NCBI GenBank assembly: GCA_023245195.1
Contig: JAHFKU010000003.1
Location: forward strand, 1 to 43,914
DNA length: 43,914 bases
Reading direction: 5' to 3'
DNA from: Candidatus Staskawiczbacteria bacterium
GTDB taxonomy: Bacteria > Patescibacteriota > Minisyncoccia > Minisyncoccales > Staskawiczbacteraceae
A program made the position numbers and the translations under genes. Below, one piece after another: positions 15,703 through 24,355 of the stretch; position 1 is the stretch's first letter, and the number at the start of each line of letters is the position of its first letter. The notes under the pieces are model-generated. The model made no database searches. It was not told where the DNA came from and saw only the letters and a list, made by a program, of their open reading frames with translations.

Positions 15703-15821
15703 AATTTTCAATTTCTAATTTTCAATTTTCATTAAATTTTTAATACACTAATTTTCAAATACGTTTAGAAATTAAAGCAATTAGATATTTAATAGAAATT
15801 AGAAATTATGAATTAGAAATT
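15703..15821. repeat. gene-less S23-type inverted-repeat element, copy 1
   Basis: A 119-bp element with 35-base inverted ends finishing in ATTAAAT / ATTTAATAG. Its left end (15703-15737) is base-for-base the reverse complement of the right end of the copy at 36617-36651. The interiors also match (TTAGAAATTAAAGC, ATTAGATATTTAATAG), so the two are inverted copies. The ends resemble those around the S23 gene at 24393. It lies between rpmH and rnpA. Confidence 0.85.
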
Positions 15822-15829
15822 CAGGGAAG

Positions 15830-16168
15830 GTGTTGCCAAAACCAAACCGTTTAACCAAAAAAAAGGATTTTGATCTGGTCTTTAAAAAAGGGGAAAGCGT
15901 AAAAAACGGCTTTTTAATATTTAAAATGTTAAAAAGTAATTTGCCAGAAAGCCGTTTTGGATTTGTGGTGAGCCGCAAGGTTTCTGGCAAGGCGACGGTA
16001 AGAAATAAGGTTAAAAGAAGATTGCGAGACGCAATCTTTCTTAGATTAAAAGAATTGAAAGGGGTTATAGATGTTGTTGTTATCACGTTACCGGGAATTG
16101 AAAAAAAAGAGTTTTTAGAAATACAAAACATGGTGGGAGGCGGGCTTAAAAAGTTAAAAATAATATAG
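15830..16168 (+). CDS. rnpA: ribonuclease P protein component
   Basis: Protein subunit that helps RNase P RNA trim pre-tRNA 5' ends. It starts LPKPNRLTKKKDFDLVFKKG, and the RNA-binding signature ATVRNKVKRRLRDAI is intact. At 112 aa it is typical. The start is not ATG: GTG at 15830 or TTG at 15833 follows AGGGAAGG directly, an unusually tight arrangement, possibly because the element at 15703-15821 was inserted just upstream. It lies between rpmH and yidC. Confidence 0.93.
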   Translation: MLPKPNRLTKKKDFDLVFKKGESVKNGFLIFKMLKSNLPESRFGFVVSRKVSGKATVRNKVKRRLRDAIFLRLKELKGVIDVVVITLPGIEKKEFLEIQNMVGGGLKKLKII

Positions 16169-16332
16169 GGAGTAATCACGAATATACTAATACGTTCAAA
16201 TATACCAATCTTACAAATATACGAATACGAGATTGCTTTTGCGCCTGCGGGCGCCTCGCAATGACGGCGGCAAGATTTGTATATTTGTAAAATTCGTATA
16301 TTATCGTAAATTTGTATATTCGCGACTACTCC
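16169..16332. repeat. 164-bp inverted-repeat element filling the rnpA-yidC gap, with nested repeat
   Basis: The ends are GGAGTAATCACGAATATAC (16169-16187) and its inverted form at 16314-16332 with two differences. More internal arms pair too (CTTACAAATATACGAATACG against reversed TTGTATATTTGTAAAATTCG). In the centre sits an AGATTGC...GCAATGACG repeat (16230-16266) with core GCGCCTGCGGGCGC. It starts next to the rnpA stop and ends 6 bases before yidC. Confidence 0.8.
16230..16266. repeat. AGATTGC...GCAATGACG repeat, nested copy
   Basis: Conserved ends with core palindrome GCGCCTGCGGGCGC, unlike the cores of the other copies. Confidence 0.85.
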
Positions 16333-16338
16333 AATTAA

Positions 16339-17052
16339 ATGTTTGGATTTATAGTTAATTTTTTTAAAATCTTCTTATACTTTCCGCTTTTTAATGCGCT
16401 GGTTTTAATATACGACTATTTTCCCGGGCACGACTTTGGCATAGCCATTATTGTTCTTACGATTATTATAAGAGTTATTATTTATCCCCTTTCGGTAAAA
16501 GCCCTACAATCCCAAAAAGCCCTTTCAAGCCTTCAACCTCAATTAAAAGAGATTCAGGAAAAATACAAAAACGACAAAGAAAAACAAGCCAAAGAAACCC
16601 TAGAACTGTATCGCAAAGAAAAAATCAACCCTTTTAGTGGGCTACTGTTGGCTTTAATCCAGCTTCCCATATTAATTGCCCTTTATAATGTGTTTTGGAA
16701 CGGCTTAAAGCCCGAACAGCTTAGTAATTTATATGGCTTTGTCGTAAATCCGGGGCATATTAATCCAGTATTTCTTGGTCTTGCAGATTTGTCTAAGCCA
16801 AACGTGATTTTTGCTATTTTGGCCGGTATTTTGCAGTTTTTCCAGACAAAAATGTTAACACCTAGCCCCACCAAGGGCTTGGCGGCCAATGACATGTCTT
16901 CGATGATGCAAAAGCAAATGCTGTACTTTTTCCCAATCATAACCATAGTCATTCTTTTAAAACTGCCTTCAGCGCTAGGATTGTACTGGATAGCAAGCGG
17001 AATATTTTCTATAATCCAGCAGTATTTCATCCTTAAAAAGAATAAAAAATAA
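16339..17052 (+). CDS. yidC: membrane protein insertase YidC/Oxa1
   Basis: Inserts proteins into the cytoplasmic membrane, alone or with Sec. About five membrane segments are visible: 10-30, 33-55 (FGIAIIVLTIIIRVIIYPL with the substrate-groove Arg), 95-117 (PFSGLLLALIQLPILIALYNVF), 148-166 and 192-230. A charged cytoplasmic coiled hairpin lies between the second and third (KALSSLQPQLKEIQEKYKNDKEKQ). At 237 aa it is the short Gram-positive/Oxa1 type without the large periplasmic domain. The stop overlaps the khpB start by one base. Confidence 0.95.
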   Translation: MFGFIVNFFKIFLYFPLFNALVLIYDYFPGHDFGIAIIVLTIIIRVIIYPLSVKALQSQKALSSLQPQLKEIQEKYKNDKEKQAKETLELYRKEKINPFSGLLLALIQLPILIALYNVFWNGLKPEQLSNLYGFVVNPGHINPVFLGLADLSKPNVIFAILAGILQFFQTKMLTPSPTKGLAANDMSSMMQKQMLYFFPIITIVILLKLPSALGLYWIASGIFSIIQQYFILKKNKK

Positions 17053-17519
17053 TGGAGGAACAAGAATTAAAAACAATTAAAGAAACCATAGAAAAGTTCC
17101 TGCAGAAAATGACGGTGGATGTTTTGACGGTGGAATTAAACTCATCATTGGTAAACAATAAAGAATGTGTGAATGTGGATATTCACATAAAAGAGCCGCA
17201 GGTTTTAATTGGGCAAAGCGGCCAAACATTGTTTGAATTGGGGCGCCTGTTAAGGATTATTTTAAATAAAAAGCTCCAGAAAGATTTTTATGTGGATTTA
17301 GATATTAACGATTATAAAAAACAAAAATTATTGTATTTGAAAAAAATGGCGGCGGATTTGGCGCGCGAAGTGGTGGTAACCCAAAAAGAAAAAATATTGC
17401 CTCCCATGCCTTCTTATGAAAGAAGAATTATTCATAGCGAACTTGCCGGCCGGCAAGATATTATTACCCAAAGCCATGGGGAGGGGGTAGATAGGTCGGT
17501 GATTATTAGTCCCAAATAA
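17052..17519 (+). CDS. khpB: KH-R3H RNA-binding protein KhpB/Jag
   Basis: RNA-binding protein usually next to yidC; in other bacteria it pairs with KhpA and affects cell elongation and mRNA stability. The KH core carries the loop IGQSGQTLFELGRLLR (73-88). The R3H domain at the end has PPMPSYERRIIHSELAGRQDIITQSHGEGVDRSVIISPK, with the R-x3-H core RRIIH. The N-terminal Jag domain is absent, giving 155 aa. Translation is coupled to yidC (TAATG overlap). Confidence 0.92.
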   Translation: MEEQELKTIKETIEKFLQKMTVDVLTVELNSSLVNNKECVNVDIHIKEPQVLIGQSGQTLFELGRLLRIILNKKLQKDFYVDLDINDYKKQKLLYLKKMAADLAREVVVTQKEKILPPMPSYERRIIHSELAGRQDIITQSHGEGVDRSVIISPK

Positions 17520-17526
17520 TTTTTTG

Positions 17527-17644
17527 GTCATTGCGAGCGGCGGCCGTAAGGCCGCCGCAAGGCAATCTGCACACCGTCATTGCGAGACTCGTCCGCAGAC
17601 GAGGCGTGGCAATCTAGATTACTTCGTAAAAACTCGCAATGACG
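17527..17644. repeat. cluster of three GATTGC/GCAATGACG repeats
   Basis: Copy a, 17527-17568, reads GTCATTGCGAG, core GCGGCGGCCGTAAGGCCGCCGC, GGCAATCT. Copy b, 17575-17615, has core CTCGTCCGCAGACGAG. Copy c, 17616-17644, is in the opposite orientation and abuts b (AGATTAC...CTCGCAATGACG). The ends are conserved while each core is a different palindrome. Confidence 0.9.
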
Positions 17645-17660
17645 AATAATTATGAAATCC

Positions 17661-17694
17661 ATCCCAAATTACTACGATCGTAGTAATTTGGGAT
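17661..17694. repeat. 34-bp perfect palindrome
   Basis: Arm ATCCCAAATTACTACGA, centre GATC. Same size class as the palindromes flanking the Cas2-like gene, with a similar CCCnAAATT start to the arm. It lies between khpB and the giant surface protein gene. Confidence 0.9.
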
Positions 17695-17707
17695 AGAGAT
17701 GATGACC

Positions 17708-17740
17708 AAAAAGACAAGCTTACTTAAGCTTGTCTTTTTG
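17708..17740. terminator. bidirectional intrinsic terminator
   Basis: AAAAAGACAAGCTTA, CT, TAAGCTTGTCTTTTT: a 15-bp stem with A and T runs, between the convergent khpB and giant surface protein genes. Confidence 0.88.
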
Positions 17741-17763
17741 TTTGTGCGAAACTTATCAAAGAT

Positions 17764-20700
17764 TTACGGTACGATCGGGAAAATGTCCATTCTGAATATT
17801 TTTCTATTTTGGTCTACAATGTCATAATTGGCTAAATCTTGTATTTTGCCTGGGGAAATATAGCATTGGGCACCATCAGGGAGCCCGTTTTTACTATAAA
17901 GAATGGTTAAAAAGTTGCCACTAGGCTCTATAGCTCGGGTGCATGGATAGGCAGCACCAGTGGGATCGCAATTTCTGTCTGCTAAACAAGCGTCACCGTG
18001 GGAAGAATTTGGAAAAGAACATATTCCACTGGTGGGACTAGTCCCTGGACCTAGTAATTGCACTTCTTTATTGCATTCACCTTTAATGCCATTAATACTG
18101 CACTCAGTATCTAGTTCGCAAGGTTTCTGTGCGGGAAGAATAACGCATTTTTTAGTTTCAGAACACCATCCAGATGGCGCGCCACAATCAGCATTGGTGC
18201 CATTAGCATTATTATCAACCGAACTGCAGGGTGTATTAGAGAAAATTGGTATTTTGTAAGCCGTTATACATTTTAGGGTTTTTTTATTGCAATAACCAGA
18301 ATTTTGAGTATTAGGAAGTTGCGCGCAAGTGTCTTTTCCTGCAGCCGCCTTATCTGTGCCATAGTATTTTGGGTCAGTTAACAAGTCATCAGGCCCACCA
18401 TTATATTTAAAATGTTCTCCGGGGACACCATTATTGTATTCCCCGTTCTCTGTCATATAATATCTGCCAATAAAGGCAAATTTTGGGCCAACTAGCCTAT
18501 TTCCTTGGACTCGTGGTTCGCCCTGTGTTGCTGGGCCACCATCTTCATATATGCTTACCCCACTTCCAGAAAAGTCTGAATTATTAGCTTCAGCGGATTT
18601 TGAATTCAATCCTTTTATAATATAAATTGACGTAGCGGGGAACTGTTCGCATTGGCTGGTGTTTCCAGTGCCACCTGATCCACCGCCTCCACTACTACCC
18701 GAACCACCACTGCCTCCTCCAGAACCACTGCCGCAATCTGCAGGACAATTTGTTGAATCTTCATCGGGGTAATCACATGTACCATCGCCACATGTTACAC
18801 CAGGAACATCTTCTGCCAATATTGCTCCATTAAATCCGCTTAATATTGATGCAGGGTACAAGACTGCACCCTGCTTCGCTTCACTTGCTAAAACGAGGGG
18901 CAGATTATTTTTTATGCTAACCTCATTGTTTGGAGCTTGTTCATTTTCGGGGTATAAGCTCGTGCCCTGGTTCGTAAATGGTAGGATTCCTAAAAATGAA
19001 GCCAGTGGAGGGTTTTGGTTATTAAATGGCAGGGCGCCAGTATCAATTATGCTACAAGGTTGATCAAGCCGGCATTCGTCAAGTTCGGCTACCCCCGGTC
19101 TTTTATTTGCAACTAACATACACCTATTACCCGAAATATCTGGATCTGTTGATGCCTTGCAAATGGTGTGGAAGTTTGGATTAGAATTAACTTGGCAATC
19201 CGGGAAATAAGTGCACTGGTCGGTACCTGGTCCAAATACTAAGTCGCACGTATGATCCATAAAATTACATTCACTATGAAGGTAACCTGTTCCACATCCT
19301 CCAGAGGAAGGATTGCAATATCCATATCCATGGTAACCAGCTAAACATTGACCATCGATGTCGCAAGAGAATCCGCAATCACTGGCGCTAGTACAAGCTA
19401 CTCCACCATTATTATTTCCAAGCCGACATTGATTAGTTGCAATGTCACAAGAATAACTAGTGGTAAATTGTTGTGGGCAATCAGTGTCAAATTCGCACCA
19501 GGGCAGTTGTGGGCCTACTGCGCCCGGAACACAGGTTCCAGCCAAACAATGAGATGTACTAGTATCTATTTGACCAGAACAAGTTTGCGCGTCACAGCTA
19601 GTTCCCGATAATCCAGGAACACATTTTTGTGTGCTGGTGTCACAAGTTATTCCTGTTTTATTTGAAAGGAAACAGGTTGCTGGATCGCAAGTAAGTCCGG
19701 GTAATCCAGGAACACATTGTTTTAAATTAGTATCACAGGTCATTCCCGATCCTACTACTGCAGTAGAACATTGTTGGGCATCACAAGTCAGCCCAGGTAA
19801 CCCAGGAACACATTGTTTCGTGCTAGCATTGCATGTTATTCCCCCTGCCACTGCAGTAGAACATTGTTGGGCATCACAAGTCAGTCCAGGTAATCCAAGA
19901 ACACATTGTTTTGTAGCGGTGTTACAGGTCATGCCTCCTGTTGGAGGTGGCGGCGGCGGTGGAACCGGGACATTGCAAGGGTCGCCGCTTTTTGAGGTGC
20001 TACTACAGCCGTCATTGGTGTATGAACTTGTTCCAGCGGGTCCGCAAATACCACCACTGCCACCCTTTGGCGCACTGCACTTAAAGCCAGTTGAGGGTGG
20101 TAGCTCACAAGGACTTCCTAGTAAGCATGGATATCCATTTTGGAAATAAAACTTGTCGGTAGTACATTGATTATTTGAGAAATTACAATAACCTTTAGGG
20201 CCATTGCAATCAGTCACTCCAGGAGTACATTTTATTCCACTAGTTCCAGTTTCCGAGCATTGAGAATATGGGTTAAATAGGCTTGTAGTAGTGCAATAGC
20301 TTTCGGGTTCGGGTGGTGTGCAGGCGGGATTGCCTATTCCACCATTCGCATTGTTATTGCTGAAGTTGCAAGGAATGCAGTCTTCAAGGGCGGGATCACA
20401 ACTTTCATATACGCATTGCTGGGTGTCGGGGTCGCAGTAGCCGCCGCATTCGGTATCGCTCGTGCAATCTGCGCCAGTGCCGTTGGGGCTGCAACTAGGT
20501 GTAGGGCTAAATTCATCGCATTTGCTACCGGCACAGTCGATATTGTTAGTGCAAGATTGTTCGCCAACACCATAAGGACTACAGGTGGGCTCAGGGGCAA
20601 AGGGGTCGCAGTGGGCGCCACTGTCGATATTGCAATCATCGTCGTTGTTGCAACTTATACAGTCTTCTGTTTCGGGATCACAAGTGGATTCCGCCTCGCA

Positions 20701-21981
20701 AGTATGACTTTCGGTGTCACAATAGCCTCCTCGATTGTCTGGTGGAAGGGGGCAGTCGTTTACATCTTTGCAGGGTTCGCCAGTACCTTCGGGTCCACAA
20801 AATGCGTTACCATTATCGTCCACACCACACTTAGAGGGCTCTTCACAACTACTACCGACGTTAGTGCAAGAAGCAAGTTCTGTATAAGATTTGCAGTGTC
20901 CGACGGTTTGGCTTTCTGCACTTGCACCATCGCAATAATAATCACTGCCACCACCACAGTCGCTGTGCTCAATGCAGTATTGACCAGTGTAATCTTGAAT
21001 ACATTTATTGTTTAGGCTATCGCAAACTCCGGAATTTGGTTGATCTATTGGTGGCAAAGTGTTGGTGGGTTTGCAACCAGGGCCGGTGATAGACACGTTA
21101 ATGCATTGGTCTTCGGCACTAAAATTATTAAATGGCTCACTGCAGGTTCCTTGATTATTTGGGTCGGCGGTTAAGACAAATCCATAATGAGGGTCATTGT
21201 CGCCGGCTCCATTAACAATTAAGGCTGAAGTTACTTTTCTTTCAAATTCTTTGGGCAGGGTGCCGGTGTTGGTGATGACTTCGGTGCTAATGCCAGTACA
21301 GCCCGCTCCTTTAAAAAGGTATACACCTGGCTGTTTATAGGCTGTTTTGTAAGAGTATGTGCCAAAGATGTCTGTTGATTTTCCGCACTGCAATGTCACA
21401 ACGTCTGCATCTGGATCATTGTCATCTAGGCCTGGCAGCGAATATCTATAAACTAAAAGATCCGGGCTGTTTGTCGGGTTTTTGCAGATATAAACAAGTT
21501 TATTAAATCCTTCTAGTAAATTTGAGGTATCGGCCTGGTAAGGAGGGGCTACAATAAAATTATCAGAGCTATTAACCAAATAAAGTCCCGCTCCTACGGT
21601 TGTTGTGAGTGCGGGCTGGTTTGGATCTATAAGTTGGGGGTTAATCGTACTTAACAGAGTTATCGAAAACATCAAAAGTACAATGCCTAAAATGGAGCCG
21701 AAAATTCTTTCTCGCGCTGCGCCTTGCGAGGCCGGATTTCCCGCTGATGCCAAAAGCGTAATGCCGGCAATGACGATAGAAAGTACGCCTACGATTCCGG
21801 CAAATCCCACGGCTAAGTAAAAGAAGTAGGCGATAAAATCAGGTAATGTGGAATTTTTGTCTAGTTTAATGCCGCCAATAGTCGGATAGTCATTTTCAAG
21901 CGCGAAAACCGTTTGACTAACAGTCAAAAACAATACAAGAACAGCCAGAAATAATAGCGGGTATTTGAGTTTTTTGGGCAT
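17764..21981 (-). CDS. giant cysteine-rich surface protein with VirB2/TrbC-like membrane head
   Basis: A 1405-aa protein. Signal peptide at about 1-28 (LLFLAVLVLFLTVSQTVFA). Two membrane helices at about 48-78 and 92-112 are joined by a short basic loop (SAGNPASQGAARERIFGS), the hairpin topology of VirB2/TrbC pilins, which would put the C-terminus outside. The remaining 1290 residues are external, with many Cys in small C-x-xDxxC-like units (CNNDDDCNIDSGAHCD), a CGDGTCDYPDEDSTNCPADC motif and a Gly/Ser hinge. Tandem 31-aa repeats (GLPGLTCDAQQCSTAV) follow a poly-Pro tract near 675. It is the last gene of the secretion-like operon. Possibly a surface fibre or adhesin; homology beyond the head is not claimed. 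Confidence 0.7.
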   Translation of the reverse strand: MPKKLKYPLLFLAVLVLFLTVSQTVFALENDYPTIGGIKLDKNSTLPDFIAYFFYLAVGFAGIVGVLSIVIAGITLLASAGNPASQGAARERIFGSILGIVLLMFSITLLSTINPQLIDPNQPALTTTVGAGLYLVNSSDNFIVAPPYQADTSNLLEGFNKLVYICKNPTNSPDLLVYRYSLPGLDDNDPDADVVTLQCGKSTDIFGTYSYKTAYKQPGVYLFKGAGCTGISTEVITNTGTLPKEFERKVTSALIVNGAGDNDPHYGFVLTADPNNQGTCSEPFNNFSAEDQCINVSITGPGCKPTNTLPPIDQPNSGVCDSLNNKCIQDYTGQYCIEHSDCGGGSDYYCDGASAESQTVGHCKSYTELASCTNVGSSCEEPSKCGVDDNGNAFCGPEGTGEPCKDVNDCPLPPDNRGGYCDTESHTCEAESTCDPETEDCISCNNDDDCNIDSGAHCDPFAPEPTCSPYGVGEQSCTNNIDCAGSKCDEFSPTPSCSPNGTGADCTSDTECGGYCDPDTQQCVYESCDPALEDCIPCNFSNNNANGGIGNPACTPPEPESYCTTTSLFNPYSQCSETGTSGIKCTPGVTDCNGPKGYCNFSNNQCTTDKFYFQNGYPCLLGSPCELPPSTGFKCSAPKGGSGGICGPAGTSSYTNDGCSSTSKSGDPCNVPVPPPPPPPTGGMTCNTATKQCVLGLPGLTCDAQQCSTAVAGGITCNASTKQCVPGLPGLTCDAQQCSTAVVGSGMTCDTNLKQCVPGLPGLTCDPATCFLSNKTGITCDTSTQKCVPGLSGTSCDAQTCSGQIDTSTSHCLAGTCVPGAVGPQLPWCEFDTDCPQQFTTSYSCDIATNQCRLGNNNGGVACTSASDCGFSCDIDGQCLAGYHGYGYCNPSSGGCGTGYLHSECNFMDHTCDLVFGPGTDQCTYFPDCQVNSNPNFHTICKASTDPDISGNRCMLVANKRPGVAELDECRLDQPCSIIDTGALPFNNQNPPLASFLGILPFTNQGTSLYPENEQAPNNEVSIKNNLPLVLASEAKQGAVLYPASILSGFNGAILAEDVPGVTCGDGTCDYPDEDSTNCPADCGSGSGGGSGGSGSSGGGGSGGTGNTSQCEQFPATSIYIIKGLNSKSAEANNSDFSGSGVSIYEDGGPATQGEPRVQGNRLVGPKFAFIGRYYMTENGEYNNGVPGEHFKYNGGPDDLLTDPKYYGTDKAAAGKDTCAQLPNTQNSGYCNKKTLKCITAYKIPIFSNTPCSSVDNNANGTNADCGAPSGWCSETKKCVILPAQKPCELDTECSINGIKGECNKEVQLLGPGTSPTSGICSFPNSSHGDACLADRNCDPTGAAYPCTRAIEPSGNFLTILYSKNGLPDGAQCYISPGKIQDLANYDIVDQNRKIFRMDIFPIVP
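19565..19965. repeat. tandem 93-bp coding repeats in the giant gene
   Basis: ACTGCAGTAGAACATTGTTG starts at 19757 and again at 19850, a period of 93 bases (31 codons). The two units are nearly identical and flanked by more diverged units on both sides. The protein repeat is about TCDxxTKQCVPGLPGLTCDAQQCSTAV. High DNA identity implies recent duplication or slippage. Confidence 0.85.
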
Positions 21982-22049
21982 AACGCTAATTTAAAATTAA
22001 ATTAGTTAATAATAGCATAATTCATTTTCTAATAAGATGTGGATAACTC

Positions 22050-22478
22050 TTATTTTTTAGTTGTTGCCGGCTTGGTTGAAGTTTTCGCTGACCCTTCTTT
22101 TGGTGATTCTTTAGTTCCCTCTTCTGCAGGCTTTGAACTGCTTTCTTGGGTTGCTGTTCCTCCACCATAACCTCTGGTGTATACCCAGGTGACAAAAAAC
22201 CCGTCAATTGCCCATGTAATTAATGTGGTAAAAATTCCGCCGTCAAACCAAATTTCAAGAATACCCATGCTCAAAGTGACTATATAGCAAGACCCGGCGA
22301 TGGTCAGCATTAACATCCCTTCCGGTCCCATTAAATTTCCTTTCATGGTCTTCCAAACAAGTATAATATTTCCGGGCCATAAAAAACCAATGCCTGGCGT
22401 CCATTGGGGCAATGACCAGCCAAGTCTTTTTATTATTCCTCTTGCGACTTTTTGTATTGTGCCCTGTGATTCTGCCAT
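22050..22478 (-). CDS. small membrane protein of the secretion-like operon
   Basis: A 142-aa protein starting MAESQGTIQKVARGIIK (ATG at 22478). A longer frame to 22529 would add MPRAPRGAR..., encoded by a GC palindrome and judged not real. It has an amphipathic N-terminus, a short hydrophobic stretch at about 27-45 (WTPGIGFLWPGNIILVW), two membrane helices at about 55-75 and 80-100, and a polar Lys/Ser/Thr/Glu tail. I do not recognise the family. The position between VirB4 and the VirB2-headed protein, same strand, 68 bases before the latter, suggests a membrane component of the same machine. Confidence 0.7.
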   Translation of the reverse strand: MAESQGTIQKVARGIIKRLGWSLPQWTPGIGFLWPGNIILVWKTMKGNLMGPEGMLMLTIAGSCYIVTLSMGILEIWFDGGIFTTLITWAIDGFFVTWVYTRGYGGGTATQESSSKPAEEGTKESPKEGSAKTSTKPATTKK

Positions 22479-22501
22479 GTTCTCGAATTTTAAATTATCA
22501 A

Positions 22502-22527
22502 GCCGCGCGCCCCGCGGGGCGCGCGGC
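22502..22527. repeat. 26-bp GC-rich perfect palindrome
   Basis: GCCGCGCGCCCCG followed by its reverse complement, next to AT-rich TTTTAAATTATCAA. It sits between VirB4 (stop at 22533) and the downstream membrane gene, where as RNA it could attenuate or stabilise the operon transcript. Confidence 0.85.
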
Positions 22528-22532
22528 AAAAA

Positions 22533-24341
22533 TTAGCCATTCTCTTTTAATCTCTTCCTCGCCTCCTTAATTTTCTCCACTTCCCCGGGGCTGGTCGTAA
22601 TAATCTGATCTTCGGTGTAGCTGGCTTTGACGGCAATGGCCACGTGTTTTTTGCCGGCAAAAAAGAGGCCCTCTCCCACGCTGGCTGACAACAATAATTC
22701 CTTTTCTTGTTCGGTTAAATTAAATACTTTTTCTACGGCTTCAATGCTGGCGGTAGATTGTTTTAATAATAATTGCAATGATGAATTGGTGATAATGGCT
22801 TTGCCATAGCTTGACCCCATAAAATCTTCCACGTCTTGAGTAATAGTGGTAACTCCCAGCCAGTATTTGCGGCCCCGTTTTACCAGGCCGAATAAAAACG
22901 AAGCGCCATCGGGAGTTTGCATGAGCCACCAAGCTTCGTCAACAACTAAAATTCTCTTTTTGATGTTGGTCCGAATAATATTCCAAATGTAGCGCATAAC
23001 AATAAACAAAGCTATCGGTCTTAGTGATTCTTCCATGTCGCGGATGCCAAAGACAATAAAGGGTTTATCCATGACAATGTTGGTTTTTTGGTTAAAAAAA
23101 CTAGAAAAAGTCCCGGTCGTAAATTTTTTAAGTCGTGTGGCCATGGATTCAGCTCCGGTGATGTTTTCTAAAATTTCGGCAAAATCAGATAAGAGCGGAA
23201 TATTTTCCTGCCACGAAGCCGGATTTGACTGGGCGGTAATATCGCGCACGGCGTAAGTTTCAGTTAGGGCTTGGTCTAAAATGCTGTCTTCTTCGGCGGT
23301 CAATCCCCCAAGCATAATTCTTAACAGTCCCACTAGGTTAATAATGTTTGAGCGTAAAATGTCTTGCGGATCTTCTTCGGGGCCCGGGGTTGGCAAATCA
23401 AACGGATTAATATGGATGTCCGAAGTCAAAGAAATTTTGAAAAAATCCCCGCCAACTCCATTGGCTAAAAATTCATATTCGTTTTCCGGGTCAACGACAA
23501 TCACATCAATCCCCCGCATCAAATAGCGCAGGATTTCTAATTTTATGGCATAAGATTTGCCCGCGCCGGATTTAGCAAAGACCACCATGTTATAGTTTTC
23601 CAACGTAAACCGGTCAAATAAAATAAGGGAATTGTTGTGCCGATTGATGCCGTATAAAATTCCTTGGTTTGAACTTAGGTCAAAAGAAATAAACGGAAAG
23701 GCGGTGGAAAGCGGTTCGGTGTCCATGGGGGTGTTGACCTGCAGTAAATCTAGGGCATAGGGGCTGGTAGAAATAAAGCCCTCTTTTTGTTTAAATAGGG
23801 CCGGTTTGATGTAAATCAAGCGCGATTCAAAAATGGATCGCAACGTAGTTTCAGTTTCTTTGATGGCTTCGGGGGTTTGTTCAAAAATGGTAATATACAA
23901 GCTAAATCGAAATATTTTTTCTTGGGCGGTGATGATTTTGTCGCGCAGGTTTTCAATGTCTTGGTAAGAAGTTTCAAGGGCCGGGTCGCGGATGAGGCCC
24001 TTTTCCTCCCGTTCCATTAATTCAGAAGAAACTTGAGTGACTTTAGATCGGAGCTTTTTTAAAATCATGGTGCTGTTAATGGGCTGGATGAAAAATGAGA
24101 TGTCCATGGGAACATTTAAATTGATGGCAGGCGAAAGCCACCCGGTGTTTAAATACCGCGGATAGGAAAAAATAAAAAAGGATTTGGCAATTTTTTCTCC
24201 TAGTTTTATATAGTCTTGGGTGATGCCAATGTAGGGAGGAGCAATGATATCTTTGATATTAATATCATCTGATGCAAATATTTTTTCATCAACATCCTCC
24301 ACCTTTTTTTTGTTACTGAATAAATTAAAATCAAAAACCAT
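22533..24341 (-). CDS. virB4: VirB4/TraC-type conjugation ATPase
   Basis: Large AAA+/HerA-like ATPase that drives type IV secretion assembly and transport. The N-terminal interaction region is at about 30-240. The motor has Walker A AKSGAGKS (256-263), VIVVDPENEYE (280-290), Walker B RILVVDEAWWLM (463-474) and the GVTTITQDVEDF region. At 602 aa it lacks the extra N-terminal domain found in TraC; that part seems to be the separate gene at 24822-25496. No relaxase or VirD4 coupling protein is in the window, so DNA export is not implied. Between it and the upstream gene lies the S23 insert. Confidence 0.92.
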   Translation of the reverse strand: MVFDFNLFSNKKKVEDVDEKIFASDDINIKDIIAPPYIGITQDYIKLGEKIAKSFFIFSYPRYLNTGWLSPAINLNVPMDISFFIQPINSTMILKKLRSKVTQVSSELMEREEKGLIRDPALETSYQDIENLRDKIITAQEKIFRFSLYITIFEQTPEAIKETETTLRSIFESRLIYIKPALFKQKEGFISTSPYALDLLQVNTPMDTEPLSTAFPFISFDLSSNQGILYGINRHNNSLILFDRFTLENYNMVVFAKSGAGKSYAIKLEILRYLMRGIDVIVVDPENEYEFLANGVGGDFFKISLTSDIHINPFDLPTPGPEEDPQDILRSNIINLVGLLRIMLGGLTAEEDSILDQALTETYAVRDITAQSNPASWQENIPLLSDFAEILENITGAESMATRLKKFTTGTFSSFFNQKTNIVMDKPFIVFGIRDMEESLRPIALFIVMRYIWNIIRTNIKKRILVVDEAWWLMQTPDGASFLFGLVKRGRKYWLGVTTITQDVEDFMGSSYGKAIITNSSLQLLLKQSTASIEAVEKVFNLTEQEKELLLSASVGEGLFFAGKKHVAIAVKASYTEDQIITTSPGEVEKIKEARKRLKENG

Positions 24342-24355
24342 GTTTGTTAATTTCT

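Noticed and set aside
20416-21015. 199-aa plus-strand frame
   Set aside because: It lies wholly antisense to the giant cysteine-rich gene, with a biased composition caused by the repeated Cys/Gly codons. No start signal or family.
22479-22529. N-terminal extension of the small membrane protein (MPRAPRGAR...)
   Set aside because: It is encoded by a GC palindrome, and the natural start MAESQG lies 17 codons inside.
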